Source: Candidatus Coatesiibacteriota bacterium | GTDB lineage: Bacteria; B130-G9 | NCBI GenBank assembly: GCA_016929465.1 | Contig: JAFGIT010000239.1 | Coordinates: forward strand, 1-18,751 | Direction: 5' to 3' | Length of the DNA: 18,751 nucleotides | Shown: positions 1 through 8,794 of the stretch, piece by piece | Position numbering within the stretch: the stretch's first letter is position 1 | How the letters are laid out: each line of letters begins with the position of its first letter | Made by a program: the position numbers and the translations under genes | The notes under the pieces: model-generated | Databases searched by the model: none | Told to the model about the DNA's origin: nothing | What the model saw: the letters and a program-made list of their open reading frames with translations, nothing else

Positions 1-1
1 A

Positions 2-733
2 ATAGCGTTCTATGAGAATGTAAAGAAGGGGCTCATAACGCCGGCGGTAGTATCCGAGTTCCTCAGAGTTGAAGGTGGCAGATTGTCCGCCTCGGGAGGC
101 GATTATTACTACGAAGTCAGAGATCGATTCAATTCTGCCAAGGATCCACTGGATTTTCTCTTTCTATCTAGGTCTTGCTTTAATGGCCTGATCAGATTCA
201 ATAGGGATGGTCTCTATAATGTCCCGTTTGGCCGTAAGCCCGAGAGATTCTCAAGGTCCTATATTACAAAGATCTGCAATCAGGTGAAATGGATATCCCG
301 TCATTTAAGGGGCAATGATGATTGGACCATCGCGTGCATGGATTTCGGGGATGCCATCTCTGAGGCGGGGCCGGCTGATTTAATATATTGTGATCCGCCT
401 TATGTCGGAAGACATGTAGATTATTTCGACTCTTGGTCGGAAGATAATGAGATTCAGCTGAGTAAGGCTCTGAGAAGGTCAGGCGGAAGGTTCATCTTGT
501 CAACTTGGCTCGGGAACCGATTCAGAAAGAACAGGTGTGTTGAAGAAATCTGGTCAGGCCTCCGGATGGTAACAAGAGAGCACTTCTATCATGTAGGTGC
601 CAAGGAGACCAACCGCAATTCAATGACGGAGGCCTTGATCACCAACTGCGAGACGCCTATCAGAAATGATCAGACTATTAGGGATCAAGGGCAAATGGAA
701 CTGTTTCAAACGCCCGTCGCCAGTGCAGGATAA
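2..733 (+). CDS. DNA adenine methyltransferase, D12 class (Dam-like), 5'-truncated by window edge
   Basis: Transfers a methyl group from S-adenosylmethionine to adenine N6 in DNA; this is family knowledge. The frame is open from base 2 and gives 243 residues before TAA at 731-733, so the true start and the SAM-binding FxGxG motif I lie outside the window. The TTG at 83 is only an internal codon. Visible hallmarks are the CFNGLIRFN block (about 176-202), VPFG (221-232) and the catalytic motif IV DPPY (392-403), preceded by the hydrophobic strand DLIYC. The C-terminal block MTEALITN is also typical. Full-length D12 enzymes have about 260-300 residues, so roughly 40-60 seem to be missing. It converges with the minus-strand protease gene and shares no operon with it. 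Three 60-bp lines counted by hand gave 40-48% GC, against 57-67% in two lines of the neighbouring genes, which suggests a separate origin. The recognition site (GATC or other) cannot be read from this fragment. Confidence 0.93.
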   Translation: MAFYENVKKGLITPAVVSEFLRVEGGRLSASGGDYYYEVRDRFNSAKDPLDFLFLSRSCFNGLIRFNRDGLYNVPFGRKPERFSRSYITKICNQVKWISRHLRGNDDWTIACMDFGDAISEAGPADLIYCDPPYVGRHVDYFDSWSEDNEIQLSKALRRSGGRFILSTWLGNRFRKNRCVEEIWSGLRMVTREHFYHVGAKETNRNSMTEALITNCETPIRNDQTIRDQGQMELFQTPVASAG

Positions 734-770
734 TTCAGGCAGTTGGCGTCGCACTAGCCTGCCTAATTTC
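732..770 (+). terminator. Weak candidate terminator after the methyltransferase
   Basis: AATT-c-AGGCAG (732-742) can pair with CTGCCT-AATT (759-768), leaving a 16-nt loop and a one-base bulge. It overlaps the stop codon and is followed only by a short T run. A factor-independent terminator would normally have a stronger T tract, so this is tentative. It sits between two convergent genes and could act on either strand. The rest of the 194-bp gap up to 927 shows nothing recognisable. Confidence 0.3.
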
Positions 771-927
771 AGCCTTGACAACCAGCTCTCTTCACCTTCA
801 AGCTGCAGAGCATTCATCGCCGGAATTGAGAGCAAATTGGGCCATCCGTCTGAATATAGCGGCGCGTCGCAGCGCGCGATCGCAAAAAATCGATGTCAAT
901 GGACCTCAGAGTGCGAACCCCTGTGCA

Positions 928-3900
928 CTATTGCAGCGAGAAGGAGGCTGTCCCAATGTCGGAGAGCGGGGAGAGTGTCCCCGGCTCGACCAACGCTGTG
1001 AATAAGGTGTATGCGCCCGCGCCGTCAAATGGGGCAGCTGCTGGGAGGCCCTTCGTGAAGGCTGTTCCCGAGAAGGTGAAGCCACCATCGAGATTAATGC
1101 CTGCTATAAGCGGCGAGACGCCGGCGCTCCACGCCACATCACCGAATCCCGTCGGCGACCAGAACTGGCCGTTCGGTCCGAGCAGCAGAACGTACGCATC
1201 TGCCGTCAGGCTGCATTGCACATCGACGTCCAATGAAACCATGACGGTGTCCCCCGATAGGGCATACGAGTCCTTGTCCATCGAAACGCCGATAAACGGG
1301 TCGCCATCGAGAATGAAGCTCGAGACCGCGAAGTTCGACACGAGGTTGAGCGTGCCCGGCTCGACAGCAGCCATCCGGAGCATATAAGTCCCCGACTTCG
1401 CCAGCATGGGCACTGAACAGGGGAGCGTCGAACTCCACCAGGGGATGTCGAGATCGAATCCGGCTGCGACCTCGAACGAGCTTAGCAGCGGGACTATGCC
1501 ATCCGTCCAAGAGCTCCCCGAGAGCGAAGCCGACCAATGCCTCTCCTCTGGACCGCCAAGATCGAATGACATCACCAGATAGAGATCGACGGGAATGGCC
1601 GCACCGGTGTTCAGGATGCTAGCCTGAACGCTCAGCGTGTCGCCGAAGGAGTAGGTCTCGGCATTCGTCGAGACCCCGACCGTCAGCTCGCCTGATGTCT
1701 CGATGCCCTCTCCGGAAAGGCCGATCGTAAGCGAAGGCGTGTCGGCGTCGTCCGAGGTGATCGTGAGCGTGGCCTCGAATTCACCCTCGGCATTCGGTGT
1801 GAAAGAAATCTCAATCTCGAGTTCCTCGCTGGGCTCCAATCTGGCCGGCAAGCTGCCATCGAATGTCGGCTCAAAGAGCGAGTCGTCCGTAAAGATACTC
1901 TCAACGGTCAGGTCACCGTCCCCGATATTGGTGATTGTAACCTTCTTGGAGCCGCTTTCGCCGACATCGACCTGGCCGAATTCGAGCGAGGTTACGTCCG
2001 AGGAGATGTCCGGGCTCGAGACGTGATATTCAGTGGTCGTGTCAGGACTCGACGGAGCTGCCTCGATATTCCCGGCAATATCCGTGCAGACCGTGTAGAA
2101 GCTGTAAGTTCCCTGACCGTCGGGGCAATCGAACTCGAATTGACCTGCAGTCCCGGTCCTATTAAGCCCCGAATCGTTCCAGCTGCCTTGCCCATGCTTG
2201 TACCAGAGCCTTGTATCCGCAACGCCGGTGCCGTTATCGCGTGACGAAAAGGACACATAGAGCGGCAGACTGTCAACTGAGGGTGCAGAATTCGCGGATG
2301 AGACAGGGGGGGTCGTATCCACCGTTATCGAGTCATCCGCAGCGCCAACGGTTTCCGCGTTTGACGCCCTGTCATAAGCCTTCGAGCGGAACTCGAAGAA
2401 GCCGTCCCTGACCGGCTCGGGAGTGAAATCATAGCTGCCCTCCGCCTCAGGAAGCGTGTCGGCTAAGAGCCACAATCCGTAATCCACGCGGTAGTAGATC
2501 CTGACATAGTCCACGCCGCTCCCGCTATCGGAGCTAGAGTAGTCTATTGCTATCGGGAAGGCGTTCGCGATCGATGCCTCGATTGAGCATGACGAGGTCG
2601 GCTTCTTTGCATCCACGATGAGGAAATCGTCCGCCTCGGAGGGAGCGGTTTCGACATTTCCGGCGTGATCGGACGCTATTGTATAGAAGCTGTAGATGCC
2701 GTCTGCCTGCGCAGTCGGCGTGTATGAGAAGGTCCCGGTCGAGTTCTGAGAGCTCAATCCCGAGTATTCGAAGGTCGCGCCATCAAAGCTGACCCATAGC
2801 CTGATCCTGTCGAGCCCGGATGCACTATCGCTGGCGGAGTAAGTCACCTGAATCGGGTATCCAATTGCATAATCCGCGCTCACATCTGCTTTGGATACGG
2901 GGGCATCGAGGTCGAAAGTGACGGTCGCATCTGGCTTGCTCGGCGCGGTCTCGACATTCCCCGCCTTGTCGGTTGCGATGGAATAGAAAGAGTATATCCC
3001 ATCAGCGATGACGTCTGGCGTATATTCGAATTGGCCCTCAGTACCGCTTGTGCGGAGCCCCGTATCGGCGAAGGCTGAGCCATTGATACTGACGAACAAG
3101 GCCACACTCGCGACGCCGGAGGTTAGATCCTCAGCCGTGAAGGGCAGAGAGACCGGGAATTTCGGTGCATAGGTGCTCCCATAGCTGACGGATGAGCTTG
3201 GTGAGGCCTGATCGAACACCAATGAGCCGCCGTCAGGGGTCTCGGGAAGCGATTCACGATTGCCAGCAACATCCTGTGCAATTGTCGCGAATGCATAAGT
3301 GCCGTCGCCTTCTGGCGGGGCGAATGAGAAAGCGGTCCCCTCCGCCAACGAGAAAGATGAAGGCGTTTGCGGGAGACCATAAGGCTGCCAATCCCCGCCG
3401 TCGAGGCTGAACCAGAGCTCGACGGTATCCAGTCCGCTCAGAGCGTCGCTTGCGGTGTAGGGTATATTAATAGGTGTGCTGTTTGCGAAAATGCCCTCTG
3501 ATGGCAAGCTCGCAGCGGAATCCGGGGCGGTTTCGTCATAGACGGTCGTCGTCGGAATCGCTTCAGGCAGATTCTCTATATTGCCGGAGTTATCACGTCC
3601 CCGAGTGCAAAACCCAAACGTCCCCTCGCCCCAGGAGGACACATCCAATTCAATGACGCCTCCGTCGGCCGGCCCAGAGCTCCCGGTGTCCACCCAGGCA
3701 GCATCCCCAACCTTGATCCAGGCCGACACTGAGCTCATCCCAGAAAGCGAATCACTCGCCGTGTAGCCTAGCTCGATGGTCGCGTCACTAGAGAACTCGG
3801 GGGAAGAGCAGCTCGAAGTCGGTGCCGTCCAATCGATCAGCACTTGGTCATCTGCTGAGTCGGGCGCCGCCTCAGTGTGGCCCGCGTGGTCCGTCGCCAC

Positions 3901-6900
3901 CGTATAGAATTGATATGAGCCTTCCTGGGCGGTGGCTGGCGTGTAATAGAGCGTGCCGGTTTCGCCCGAGCCGGAGAGCCCGGTTTCTTCCCAGCTGCCG
4001 GACTCATATTTCGCCCAGAGCGACACTTCCAGAATCTCGGTCATGGCATCAAGCGCCGTAAAGGCTACTGCAACCGGGAATCCCTGGCCAAATGTGTCAC
4101 AGCTTGCGGCGGAGGTCGGCGCGACGAAGTCGACGGTAAGAGAGATGTCCGCCTCGGCGGGCGCCTCTTCGCGGTTTCCGAATCCATCGATGGCTATCGA
4201 CCATATCTCATAGATCCCATCGTGTGCTGGGCTGAATTGGACCGAGCCAGTCGCGATCGTGGCGGGTGCTTGCTCAATGAACTCATATAACACTGGAGTC
4301 CCGTCAAACGAGTACCAGATTTCGACCTGAGCGATTCCGGCGCAGAATTTGCCCTCGCCGTTCGAATCATCTGAATCATAGAATAATGTGACTGGAGCTG
4401 ACCCTGTCAGGCTGGGGCCTGACATGACAGAAGACGGAATTGTCTCGTCGAGTGACGTCTGACAGTCATACTTGCGTGGGAAGGGCTCCGAGAGCATGTT
4501 CTGATTTAACGCAATTGTGGCGAACCGATAGCAGCCGTCCCCATGCTCTGCATCGAAGTCGAACTTGCCAGTCTCATCACCCGAGACCAATCCTGTATCG
4601 GCCCAATCTTCAGGCCAATCCGAGCAATCGCTGGAATATTTGTACCACAGCTCAACGTGATCGAAGCCCTCCTCGCCCACATCTACCTCATAGCTCACCT
4701 CAACCATGGCTGATGATGTCTCGGGCGCGGATGAGCAACTAGAGAGAGCGTATTCTGGATTGTATTCGGTCGCGCAGTCGGCTGCATCTTTCATCGCTTC
4801 GAAGTTGCCCGCTTTATCGCGAGCAATCGTGAAGAGCTCGTAGAAGCCCGGCCCATAGGGCGGCTCGTAGGCGATGCTGCCCGCTTCACCTGTCTCATAT
4901 AGGCCCGTATATTCGAAATCTCCCGAGAATGAGTTCGTCCCCTCCGTCGAGAAGCGGGCGTATAGCTGCACCCCATAGCCACCGGAGACCGCATCCGTGA
5001 TCTCAAAATCGACGTCGAAGTAGGCATCATTGCTCAATTCAGGTGATTCAGATGTGGATGATGGTGCCCCGATGTCACGCTTGACCGTGCATGACCGTGC
5101 TTCGGAGATATCCTCGATATTTCCTGCCCCGTCGGTCGCAACGGTGACGAATCGATATGTTCCGTCGAGACCACCGAAGTCATAGACGAAATCACTTGCG
5201 GCCTCGTCGCTCTGCAGGTCGGCATATCCCCAATCGCTATCGTTTCTGGAGACATATAGCCTCACCAGCGTGATGCCTGTCAGTGAGTCTGAAGCGGAAT
5301 ACTGAATGGTGACCGTCGCTGCGGAGGAATACTCGTTCTCTGTGTCGCAGGTTGATACCGGAGCAGTTCTGTCCAGGATTATGCTGTCATCCGGCGTATC
5401 CGGAGGCTCTACATTGCCGGCATTGTCTGTTGAGATTGTTAGAAGCTCGTACTCACCGTCGCCGAATTGGGGCGTGATCACGGTCGGATCCAGGGCGAAG
5501 GAGCCGGTTTCGCCGGACTCCACAAGGAGCGAGTCCTCCCAATCGCCTTCGCCGGCGAATCTATAGTAGAGCCGAGTCCTATTGACCCCTGATCCGCCGT
5601 CCGACGAAGCGAAGAAGACATCAAATGGAACCGTGGTCGCGTAATCGCTCGCCCAACAGAGGCTATTGGGTGAGGTTTGATCCAGGATGGTCTGGCTATC
5701 GCCGTCTCCATCTGGGCCTGCCTCTGTGTTACCTGCACGGTCCTCGGCGATTGTCTGGAATTGATAGACCCCATCCCCGCCGCCTGCCGTAAAGCCGAAT
5801 TCCCCAGACGCCTGCATTTGTTGCCCCGAGTATGTCCAAGCTCCGGATTCGAATTTGTAGTAGAGCAAGGTCCTGTAAATCCCGCTGCCACTCTCATCGG
5901 AGCTGGAAAAGCCCACGTCGATCGAGATCGCCTGGGAGTAGTCCGGGCTGGTGCACGCTGAGGCCGGCTCAACCGTGTCATAGAGAGTAGAATCGTCACC
6001 GTCACCTGATGGCGATGCCTCCGTGTTATCGACGGTATCGGTCGCTACGGTCTGGAAGTAATAGGCCCTGTCGCCATCTTGCGGCGTGAAGACGAAGGAG
6101 CCCGTTTCAGTGTCCCTCCGTTGGCCAGTATCAGTCCATTCCCCTGAAGAAGCCCGGTACCACAAGGCGACCTCGCTTATGCCGGCACCTCCTGCGTCCG
6201 ATGCTTCGAAGCCGATGGCTATATCCTGGCCATTTGCGAATTCGGGCGCGCTGCAATAACTCTGGGGAGCGATCTGGTCGAGTACGGTGAAGTCGTCACC
6301 ATTCCCCCCGGGGCCATCCTCGAAGTTTCCGACGACATCTTCGGATATCGTTTGGAAGTAATAGGCGCCGCTGCCATCCGGCGCTGTGAAATCGAACACG
6401 CCCGAAGGGCCGCTCTCGCTTAGCCCAGTATCGGTCCACGTCCCGCCTGCCCCGAACTTATACCACAGCCTTACTTCACTGATGCCCGAACCTCCCGCAT
6501 CCGATGCGTTGTAGGTAAGGTGTATCAGCTCGGAGCCAGTGAGGTCTGGCGACTCGCAACTGCTTACAGGGTCGGTCCCATCTATCAGTGTCGAATCGTC
6601 ACCGTCTGCCGATGGGCCAGATTCGACGTTGCCGACGTTGTCCTCACATACCGTCTGGAAGTAATAAGTGCCCTCTCCATCACCCGGGGTGAATTGGAAG
6701 GCGCCCGACTCTCCCGACTCGACGAGAACGGTATCCGTCCAGGATCCTGTTTCGAATTTATACCAGAGCGTTGTATGGGATACGCCGCTCGCATTGTCCG
6801 AGGCGGTGAAATCGACTCTGATGCCGGAGCCCGAGGAGTAGTCGGGTGAACTTGCGGTGGAATCGGGAGCTGTCAAATCATACAGAGTCGTAGCGTCTGC

Positions 6901-8433
6901 CGTCGCTGGCGGGTCCTCGCGGTTGTCTTCGCTGTCAATCGAGATCGTATAGAACTCGTAGAAGCCCTCACCTTCGTCAAGGGGAAATGGTATCTCTCCG
7001 CTGCTATTGTAGCCGCGCAGGCCCGAATCGCACCAATCCGGTGACCAATTTTCGCCGTCCGTGGAGAAGCGATACCAGAGCTCCACCTCCGCGAAGGCGT
7101 TCTTGCCGCCGTCGGCGATGTAGTCAATGGGCGTCGGATTGTCCCCGGTATATGCTTCGCAATCGCAAACGCTGTAGGGACCTGCCCCGACATACAGGGC
7201 GGGGTCACCCAGAAGAGTCAGACCATACCACCAGCCGGTGTCCTCATCGTCGTACGGGTACTCATTCGAGAACCAGTTCTTGTACGCATCGCCAATGTTC
7301 TCACCCTCCGCGAGCGACTCGAAGAATTCGTCTCCCCAATAGAATCCGCCCGATTTGGTCGAGCCCAGGACGAGCTGACCATAGTCTCCGCCGAAGAGAT
7401 ACCAGCCGCTCATATAATCCGGCTCGGAGTAGTCCGCGTTGATGCACGCGAAGGTTATGTAGAAGTGGAAACGGGGATTCTGCTCTTTCAGCTCGGACCA
7501 ATAGTAATAGTCGGTGTCCCATCCCCAGTTTATTTTGAAGCCGTGCAGGTTGTAATTCGAATGGACGGAGACGGATAGCCACTCGTATTCATCGTCGAAG
7601 CGAGACTCATAGTCAGTCGCGTTGGTTGTCTCCTCGTCAAGCTCGAAGTCCCTTTCGTGCCTCAGGTAGGCGAACGCATCGTCCCATTCGTACCACCAAT
7701 AGACCCAATCGTCATCGATATAGACCAGCGCCCGTCGTGGCAGCCGTCGCTTTTCCATGCGGTATTGGTGGTTGTTATCGAAGAATTTCTTGACGAGAGT
7801 CACTTCGTCTTCGGACATGTCATGGGCAGTAACCCTTCCAATCCATATCTCCGGCTTCGTATCACCGGAGCCGTCCGTATGACGGTCGTATATGCTGTTG
7901 TGGTCCGTGTCTTCCCAGGTGCCGTCCATATCCGCGTAAAAGAGGTCGCACCCGAAGACATCGTAGTCCTCGTGGTGCTCGAACCAGGGAATCGGCAGCT
8001 GTCCGACGAGCATACAGCCATTGAAGGAGGTGCCCCAGGTGGCGTAGTAGCCCTGCAGCATGGCCCTGATGTCGTCCTGGCTGCCGCCCTGCGCGGTGGC
8101 GAATGCCACCTGATAGCCTTGATCGATCAGATCCTGCTCGTATGTATCCAGATCGCTCTGGATACTCGACAGGAGAGAAGTATTGACCAGGATGAGGACG
8201 ATCTTGTCCGCATCAGTGGGCACAGAGCTCTTGTCAGTGATTACATGAGAACTGAATGGAGTCTTCGGATGTCTCGCATTATAGCGATCTGCCCTGTAAG
8301 GGTCCGGCATCTCGTAGAGCTCCCGTAGGGCCATTTTGGACCTGTCGCCCTGCGGGGTCTCCAACGGTGCCGCAAAGACTCCTTGAGCCATAATTGCGAT
8401 CAATAGAAATACAAAAATGCTCTGTCGATTCAT
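928..8433 (-). CDS. Secreted C25 (gingipain-like) cysteine protease with 17 Ig-like repeats
   Basis: The product has 2501 residues. A signal peptide (about 1-22, hydrophobic core FVFLLIAIM, probable cut near VFAA) predicts export. Residues about 75-417 match the C25 peptidase fold: a strand-rich start, VGQLPIPW (143-150), PEIWIGR (194-200), His291 in SVSVHS, Cys330 in ITFACIN and the terminal LTLLGDPAL (405-413) common to this family. His291 and Cys330 are the likely catalytic pair. Then come 17 Ig-like repeats (421-2141), a choice-of-anchor-D-like domain (about 2142-2245) and two related terminal modules (2249-2375, 2379-2501). The start is ATG at 8433, with AGGAGA (8442-8447) 8 nt upstream. 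Unlike gingipains, there is little room for a propeptide (about 50 residues), and the C-terminus lacks an obvious type IX sorting tail. The substrate is unknown. The peptidase assignment is firm at family level; activity is inferred. Confidence 0.88.
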   Translation of the reverse strand: MNRQSIFVFLLIAIMAQGVFAAPLETPQGDRSKMALRELYEMPDPYRADRYNARHPKTPFSSHVITDKSSVPTDADKIVLILVNTSLLSSIQSDLDTYEQDLIDQGYQVAFATAQGGSQDDIRAMLQGYYATWGTSFNGCMLVGQLPIPWFEHHEDYDVFGCDLFYADMDGTWEDTDHNSIYDRHTDGSGDTKPEIWIGRVTAHDMSEDEVTLVKKFFDNNHQYRMEKRRLPRRALVYIDDDWVYWWYEWDDAFAYLRHERDFELDEETTNATDYESRFDDEYEWLSVSVHSNYNLHGFKINWGWDTDYYYWSELKEQNPRFHFYITFACINADYSEPDYMSGWYLFGGDYGQLVLGSTKSGGFYWGDEFFESLAEGENIGDAYKNWFSNEYPYDDEDTGWWYGLTLLGDPALYVGAGPYSVCDCEAYTGDNPTPIDYIADGGKNAFAEVELWYRFSTDGENWSPDWCDSGLRGYNSSGEIPFPLDEGEGFYEFYTISIDSEDNREDPPATADATTLYDLTAPDSTASSPDYSSGSGIRVDFTASDNASGVSHTTLWYKFETGSWTDTVLVESGESGAFQFTPGDGEGTYYFQTVCEDNVGNVESGPSADGDDSTLIDGTDPVSSCESPDLTGSELIHLTYNASDAGGSGISEVRLWYKFGAGGTWTDTGLSESGPSGVFDFTAPDGSGAYYFQTISEDVVGNFEDGPGGNGDDFTVLDQIAPQSYCSAPEFANGQDIAIGFEASDAGGAGISEVALWYRASSGEWTDTGQRRDTETGSFVFTPQDGDRAYYFQTVATDTVDNTEASPSGDGDDSTLYDTVEPASACTSPDYSQAISIDVGFSSSDESGSGIYRTLLYYKFESGAWTYSGQQMQASGEFGFTAGGGDGVYQFQTIAEDRAGNTEAGPDGDGDSQTILDQTSPNSLCWASDYATTVPFDVFFASSDGGSGVNRTRLYYRFAGEGDWEDSLLVESGETGSFALDPTVITPQFGDGEYELLTISTDNAGNVEPPDTPDDSIILDRTAPVSTCDTENEYSSAATVTIQYSASDSLTGITLVRLYVSRNDSDWGYADLQSDEAASDFVYDFGGLDGTYRFVTVATDGAGNIEDISEARSCTVKRDIGAPSSTSESPELSNDAYFDVDFEITDAVSGGYGVQLYARFSTEGTNSFSGDFEYTGLYETGEAGSIAYEPPYGPGFYELFTIARDKAGNFEAMKDAADCATEYNPEYALSSCSSAPETSSAMVEVSYEVDVGEEGFDHVELWYKYSSDCSDWPEDWADTGLVSGDETGKFDFDAEHGDGCYRFATIALNQNMLSEPFPRKYDCQTSLDETIPSSVMSGPSLTGSAPVTLFYDSDDSNGEGKFCAGIAQVEIWYSFDGTPVLYEFIEQAPATIATGSVQFSPAHDGIYEIWSIAIDGFGNREEAPAEADISLTVDFVAPTSAASCDTFGQGFPVAVAFTALDAMTEILEVSLWAKYESGSWEETGLSGSGETGTLYYTPATAQEGSYQFYTVATDHAGHTEAAPDSADDQVLIDWTAPTSSCSSPEFSSDATIELGYTASDSLSGMSSVSAWIKVGDAAWVDTGSSGPADGGVIELDVSSWGEGTFGFCTRGRDNSGNIENLPEAIPTTTVYDETAPDSAASLPSEGIFANSTPINIPYTASDALSGLDTVELWFSLDGGDWQPYGLPQTPSSFSLAEGTAFSFAPPEGDGTYAFATIAQDVAGNRESLPETPDGGSLVFDQASPSSSVSYGSTYAPKFPVSLPFTAEDLTSGVASVALFVSINGSAFADTGLRTSGTEGQFEYTPDVIADGIYSFYSIATDKAGNVETAPSKPDATVTFDLDAPVSKADVSADYAIGYPIQVTYSASDSASGLDRIRLWVSFDGATFEYSGLSSQNSTGTFSYTPTAQADGIYSFYTIASDHAGNVETAPSEADDFLIVDAKKPTSSCSIEASIANAFPIAIDYSSSDSGSGVDYVRIYYRVDYGLWLLADTLPEAEGSYDFTPEPVRDGFFEFRSKAYDRASNAETVGAADDSITVDTTPPVSSANSAPSVDSLPLYVSFSSRDNGTGVADTRLWYKHGQGSWNDSGLNRTGTAGQFEFDCPDGQGTYSFYTVCTDIAGNIEAAPSSPDTTTEYHVSSPDISSDVTSLEFGQVDVGESGSKKVTITNIGDGDLTVESIFTDDSLFEPTFDGSLPARLEPSEELEIEISFTPNAEGEFEATLTITSDDADTPSLTIGLSGEGIETSGELTVGVSTNAETYSFGDTLSVQASILNTGAAIPVDLYLVMSFDLGGPEERHWSASLSGSSWTDGIVPLLSSFEVAAGFDLDIPWWSSTLPCSVPMLAKSGTYMLRMAAVEPGTLNLVSNFAVSSFILDGDPFIGVSMDKDSYALSGDTVMVSLDVDVQCSLTADAYVLLLGPNGQFWSPTGFGDVAWSAGVSPLIAGINLDGGFTFSGTAFTKGLPAAAPFDGAGAYTLFTALVEPGTLSPLSDIGTASFSLQ
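931..1689 (-). repeat. Duplicated C-terminal beta-sandwich module of the C25 protein
   Basis: Residues 2249-2375 and 2379-2501 align with each other. Both have a VGVS / IGVS start, a Tyr-x-x-(S)GDT turn, a strand ending in LYLVM or AYVLL, a Trp-rich middle (HWSASLSGSSW / VAWSAGVS), a PLLSSFEV / PLIAGINL block and the ending TYMLRMAAVEPGTL...SNFAVSSF / AYTLFTALVEPGTL...SDIGTASF. Such terminal modules occur at the end of secreted bacterial proteins, but I cannot name the family. A role in surface retention or secretion is possible but unproven. Confidence 0.7.
2011..7173 (-). repeat. 17 tandem Ig-like domain repeats within the C25 protein
   Basis: Residues 421-2141 divide into 17 units of 99-106 residues. 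A typical unit begins Cys-Ser-x-Pro-Glu/Asp, then has a Tyr-x-Ala-Ser-Asp-Ser-x-Ser-Gly turn, an LWYK strand, W-x-D-T-G-L, E-T-G-x-F-x-F-T-P, G-D-G-x-Y-x-F-x-T-I and Asp-x-Ala-Gly-Asn-x-Glu, and ends Asp-x-T-A-P-x-S-S. The AGN-x-E element is recognisable in 15 units and degenerate in units 1 and 9. Units are divergent at protein level and are not near-identical DNA copies, so this is an old expansion. The regular spacing suggests an extended stalk or an adhesive array that holds the protease away from the cell; this role is inferred. Confidence 0.85.
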
Positions 8434-8511
8434 AGGGACTGTCTCCTATACCCGTTCACGATAACTCAGATGAATTCTTTGGGGGCGATACCCCACAGGA
8501 ATATGATTCCA

Positions 8512-8566
8512 TGACGGAATTCAGCCCGGCGGCCACCCTATTGGCCGCCGGTTGACGATTCCGTCA
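8512..8566. repeat. Long imperfect inverted repeat upstream of the C25 protease gene
   Basis: Outer arms TGACGGAAT (8512-8520) and ATTCCGTCA (8558-8566) are perfectly complementary, as are inner arms CCGGCGGCC (8526-8534) and GGCCGCCGG (8543-8551), around an 8-nt loop. Short mismatched segments separate the arms. No T tract follows on either strand, so it is not a standard terminator. It lies about 80 nt before the protease ATG, where it could be a regulator site or a leader RNA structure. The pairing is read directly; the function is unknown. Confidence 0.75.
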
Positions 8567-8600
8567 ATCTCATTGCTCTGTTCCCCTGTTGTTTCCTGGT

Positions 8601-8644
8601 CCTGCATTGGTGAGACAGACAAAGCTCACCGTGCTAATTGCAGG
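8601..8644. repeat. Two-part stem-loop in the intergenic region
   Basis: CCTGCA (8601-8606) pairs with TGCAGG (8639-8644) outside, and GGTGAG (8609-8614) pairs with CTCACC (8625-8630) inside, with a 10-nt loop. There is no T tract. It may be part of an untranslated RNA or chance pairing. Confidence 0.4.
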
Positions 8645-8794
8645 AGCAGGTTCCGTGCCAAACGCCCAATTAATCATCTATCTGCAGGCAGAGCGAGCTG
8701 AAATGGCCCGAACTGCGCCTTTCTACTGCGAGTTACGACGGTCGATCGAGAATCCGAGACGAAGCTGCAGCAAAGCAGAAGGCATGATTTCTGC

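Noticed and set aside
83-85. TTG at 83 as the start codon of the methyltransferase
   Set aside because: The frame is open upstream to base 2 and the residues before it (EGGRLSASGGDYYY) continue conserved family sequence; the N-terminus is simply outside the window.
876-894. GC-rich GCGATCGC followed by an A run, read as a terminator of the C25 gene
   Set aside because: On the minus strand the T run comes before, not after, the pairing sequence, and the stem is only the short self-complementary octamer.
2011-7173. Tandem DNA repeat or CRISPR-like array in the C25 gene
   Set aside because: Periodicity is about 300 bp, exists only at protein level with strong divergence, and stays in frame throughout, so these are protein domains.
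7657-8328. Open plus-strand frame of 223 codons opposite the C25 catalytic domain
   Set aside because: It lies wholly antisense to a well-supported protease domain, has no recognisable motif and looks like a by-product of codon bias. The same applies to 893-1387 and 11556-12224 (+).
8539-8567. Sigma-70 promoter for the C25 gene (TTGACG plus CCAATA, minus strand)
   Set aside because: The -10 element is poor and the -35 overlaps the arm of the long inverted repeat, which explains the sequence equally well.
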